Positions 62,020 through 64,000 of a stretch of 64,000 nucleotides of DNA are shown piece by piece (the stretch's first letter is position 1; each line of letters starts with the position of its first letter). This DNA comes from Fibrobacter sp. (GTDB taxonomy: Bacteria; Fibrobacterota; Chitinivibrionia; Chitinivibrionales; Chitinispirillaceae), in the NCBI GenBank assembly GCA_012728995.1, contig JAAYEB010000166.1, positions 21,000-84,999 of the forward strand, written 5' to 3'. A program made the position numbers and the translations under genes. The notes below the pieces were generated by a model. The model worked only from the letters and a program-made list of their open reading frames with translations. It was not told where the DNA came from and did no database searches.

Positions 62020-63375
62020 ATGACTAAAAAATTATCGGGTATCTTTACTGTATTGTTAACAATCGTTTTCTGTGTGCAAGGTGAAGTCCTTTTTGAAGAT
62101 GATTTTTCTGATGTGGTTCATTCTCACAAAAGTTGGCAGAAATCAAATCCGGAATTCTTAGAGCTTAGTTTTACGAATGGAACATTAAAACTCGAAAATA
62201 CATCAGATGAAGGAGCAAATTTTGCCTATTATGAGTTAGGCGAAGAGAATGAAACTTTTACTTATTCCGTTAAGATATCTTTTGATAAGGGACAGTTTGC
62301 AGGAATCGCTTTCTGTATGTCTTCAGGTTGGGTTATCTATTCTTTATTGATAAGTCCGGAGGGAAATTATCAGTACGGAAAAATCGGTGATCAAAATCCT
62401 GTACTATTCAGTTCGTATATTGATCCATCTACAAATATTGTAACAGTAAGTAAAAAAGGCTCTGAAGCTAATATTTTTATAAACGAGCATTACATTGCTA
62501 CTATGGAAGTACCACAGTCATCAGATAATCACGTTGGATTTTTACTTACTCAAAGTAGTTCGGCTATCTATGATGATGTAAAAATTACAGATGAGTTTTT
62601 AATTGGTAGTAAACCTTCTACGTTTGAGGATGATTTTGAAGACGGAGTGTTAACAGGTTGGTCCGGCAATTTATATATGAGCGATGGAGCAATTCTGGAG
62701 GAAAAAAATGGCAAGTTATTCATTAATACAACAGATGTTGAAGGTTCTTATGCAAATTCTATAAGAACCGATATTGATCCAGGGGATAATTTTGTTCTAA
62801 GGGTTGAAGTTTCACACAAAGGTGGAATTGCATCTAACGTCTACGGATTATCCTTGTGGGGAGAAGAAATTGAGCAAAGAATAACATTTTGTATTACTGC
62901 AGACCGACGTTATACGGTTATGGATGGATATGATGGTGAGTATAAAACAACAAGCAGTACTGCTATTTTAGGTGAAGCTTTGGTGATTGATAACGATACT
63001 TACTATTTTGTTGATACTCTGGAAGTCGTAAAAAGCAAAGGTTCAGATCATTTATGTTTTGTAATTAATAAAGATACAGTTACAAAGGTAGATAATGTAG
63101 CTTACGATATAGTTCAGGCTGGTATCGAATTGAGCAAAAACTTAGAACTGGAATTCGATAATTTCAGCATAAAAGAGCTCTCTCCAGTTTCTGTAGCATG
63201 GAAAAGACGCAATGTTAACAGACCAAAAGCTGTAAAGAACTCAAATACTGCAATTTTTGATATTCTGGGAAGATCTGCAGGACAAAGGTTTAATTACTTG
63301 AACAGACAATTAATGACTTCCCCTGGTTTGTATATCTCAAAAGATCAGAAAAGCAAAATAATACTCAAAAAGTGA
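62020..63375 (+). CDS. Secreted protein with two LamG-like domains and a C-terminal sorting-type tail
   Basis: 451 residues. Signal peptide ('TVLLTIVFCVQGE'); two repeats about 25-195 and 200-390 with a jelly-roll look: each opens with F-x-D-D-F ('FEDDFSDVVHSHKSW', 'FEDDFEDGVLTGWSG'), as in laminin-G/3-keto-disaccharide hydrolase-like folds. The last 60 residues carry 'AIFDILGRSAGQ... GLYISKDQKSKIILKK', the shape of a Por/type IX secretion C-terminal domain. A strong GGGAGG precedes ATG 62020. A surface-anchored, glycan-binding role is inferred. Confidence 0.8.
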   Translation: MTKKLSGIFTVLLTIVFCVQGEVLFEDDFSDVVHSHKSWQKSNPEFLELSFTNGTLKLENTSDEGANFAYYELGEENETFTYSVKISFDKGQFAGIAFCMSSGWVIYSLLISPEGNYQYGKIGDQNPVLFSSYIDPSTNIVTVSKKGSEANIFINEHYIATMEVPQSSDNHVGFLLTQSSSAIYDDVKITDEFLIGSKPSTFEDDFEDGVLTGWSGNLYMSDGAILEEKNGKLFINTTDVEGSYANSIRTDIDPGDNFVLRVEVSHKGGIASNVYGLSLWGEEIEQRITFCITADRRYTVMDGYDGEYKTTSSTAILGEALVIDNDTYYFVDTLEVVKSKGSDHLCFVINKDTVTKVDNVAYDIVQAGIELSKNLELEFDNFSIKELSPVSVAWKRRNVNRPKAVKNSNTAIFDILGRSAGQRFNYLNRQLMTSPGLYISKDQKSKIILKK

Positions 63376-63397
63376 AAAATCTCGTCAGATAACCCGG

Positions 63398-63455
63398 ATT
63401 CCCCTTCTCACTTCCCGATTATCAGAGAGGAAGCGAGAAAGGGGAATTTATCTTT
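63398..63455. terminator. Terminator after the secreted-protein gene
   Basis: Long stem ATTCCCC-TTCTC-CTTCC / GGAAG-GAGAA-GGGGAAT (one bulge and one mismatch) with an 11-13-nt loop, then TTTATCTTT, 22 bp after the stop codon. Confidence 0.7.
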
Positions 63456-63599
63456 CATGTTTACATATTATAACAACTGCTAAACATAATTCTCAGAACC
63501 CTGAGATGAATTATTATAAGTGCAGGATATATTTGATCGGTTCCAGAATGCGTTTGTCTGCAATTTTCTTCTTGCAGTTGCATCATGTTTTTTGCCTGA

Positions 63600-64000
63600 T
63601 TAAGGTAATAATTTTTTAATGCAATCTGCGATTATTTTCACACCCTCTTCAATCCTTTCTTCTGGTGTGTGAGAAAAAGCAAGACGAAATGAATTGTTTT
63701 TAACTCCATCGGGATCGAATGCATTTCCAATCACAAAAGCGGCTCCCAGATTAATTGATTCATTAAAAACTTTAGTTGAATCCAGTTTTTGTGGCAGTGT
63801 TACCCAGATATAGAAACCGCCTTTAGGAGTTGTCCATGTTACTTTTTTGGGCATATATGCTTTTAGTGCATCAAGCATTATACGGGCTCTTCGTGCATAA
63901 ACCGGGCGTAGATATTCTAGATAAGGGGTAAGTTTGCCTTTTTGTAAATACTGATGAGCAAGAACCTGTGTGAAAGTGCAGGTACATGCATCCATGGACT
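63600..64000 (-). CDS. PLP-dependent class I/II aminotransferase, C-terminal part (5' end outside window)
   Basis: The frame stays open to the right edge, so only the last 133 or so residues are seen. 'YLRPVYARRARIMLDALKAYMPKKVTWTTPKGGFYIWVTLPQ' and 'NSFRLAFSHTPEERIEEGVKIIADCI' match the C-terminus of 2-aminoadipate/MocR-type aminotransferases (the G-G-x-F/Y-x-W and the R of the carboxylate site). The PLP lysine lies outside. Substrate unknown; alpha-aminoadipate or branched-chain types are most similar. Confidence 0.85.
   Translation of the reverse strand, partial: SMDACTCTFTQVLAHQYLQKGKLTPYLEYLRPVYARRARIMLDALKAYMPKKVTWTTPKGGFYIWVTLPQKLDSTKVFNESINLGAAFVIGNAFDPDGVKNNSFRLAFSHTPEERIEEGVKIIADCIKKLLP

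Noticed and set aside
1..64000. CRISPR arrays, IS elements, phage or integrase genes
   Set aside because: No direct-repeat array, transposase motif or attachment-site duplication is visible on either strand.

Overview
The window is 64 kb of AT-rich (by eye under 40% GC), densely coding bacterial chromosome. It contains no insertion sequence, phage gene or CRISPR array that I can see. The best taxonomic hint is the Fibrobacterota phylum (Fibrobacter / Chitinispirillum-like lineages). Evidence for this is a TIGR02147-type regulator sitting 2 bp upstream of a lipoprotein that begins its mature part with C-G-G-G-T-D-I-G-N-P, then a secreted protein with a C-terminal 'FDILGR ... GLYI' tail resembling Por/type IX sorting domains. 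A phylum-level assignment from this alone is an inference. The cell is Gram-negative in style (lipoproteins, GmhB, periplasmic proteins, YajC).

Layout. 1-3.3 kb: end of a DUF512 radical-SAM-type protein, rluB, a small secreted protein and argA. 3.6-11.6 kb: a six-gene same-strand unit with no obvious family-level name: an ATP/ADP-translocase-like transporter fused to HEAT repeats, a cyclic-nucleotide-binding protein, an orphan solute-binding lipoprotein, a TPR protein, a coiled-coil protein and a membrane-anchored AraC-type DNA-binding protein. 11.9 kb: tRNA-Pro(CGG). 12.2-19.1 kb: a degenerate creatininase-family protein, an active/inactive M16 peptidase pair, folK, a deoxynucleoside kinase, panC and a GH13 enzyme. 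19.2-26 kb: gmhB, a YfhO-type membrane protein, a flippase-like membrane protein, phasin and UbiB. 26.2-30.3 kb: two unknown proteins, a degenerate nucleotidyltransferase and a PAS-kinase-receiver hybrid, followed by a possible structured RNA. 31-36.4 kb: the glycine cleavage operon gcvT-H-PA-PB and a DJ-1/PfpI protein. 36.6-41.6 kb: STAS protein, comEC, a receiver-HATPase protein, an RluA-type pseudouridine synthase and an HU protein with a lysine/alanine tail. 41.9-50.4 kb: an HTH-EIIA fusion overlapping a CBS-domain cation/proton antiporter, a XylR/DmpR-like sigma-54 activator divergent from an ADP-forming acyl-CoA synthetase with a clear sigma-54 promoter, and a Na/Pi cotransporter. 50.5-58.7 kb: orphan hisF, nagB, an amidohydrolase, yajC-def-spoIID-endoQ, PilZ and ispE. 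59-64 kb: small unknown genes, the TIGR02147/lipoprotein/secreted-protein cassette and the end of an aminotransferase.

Most of the window is housekeeping. The parts most worth a second look are the 3.6-11.6 kb unit, the sigma-54 switch at 45.9 kb with its twin 13-bp operators, the unassigned RNA-like structure at 30.4 kb, and the recurring pattern of enzyme-family proteins that have lost catalytic residues (creatininase, M16 partner, nucleotidyltransferase, ComEC tail, amidohydrolase).
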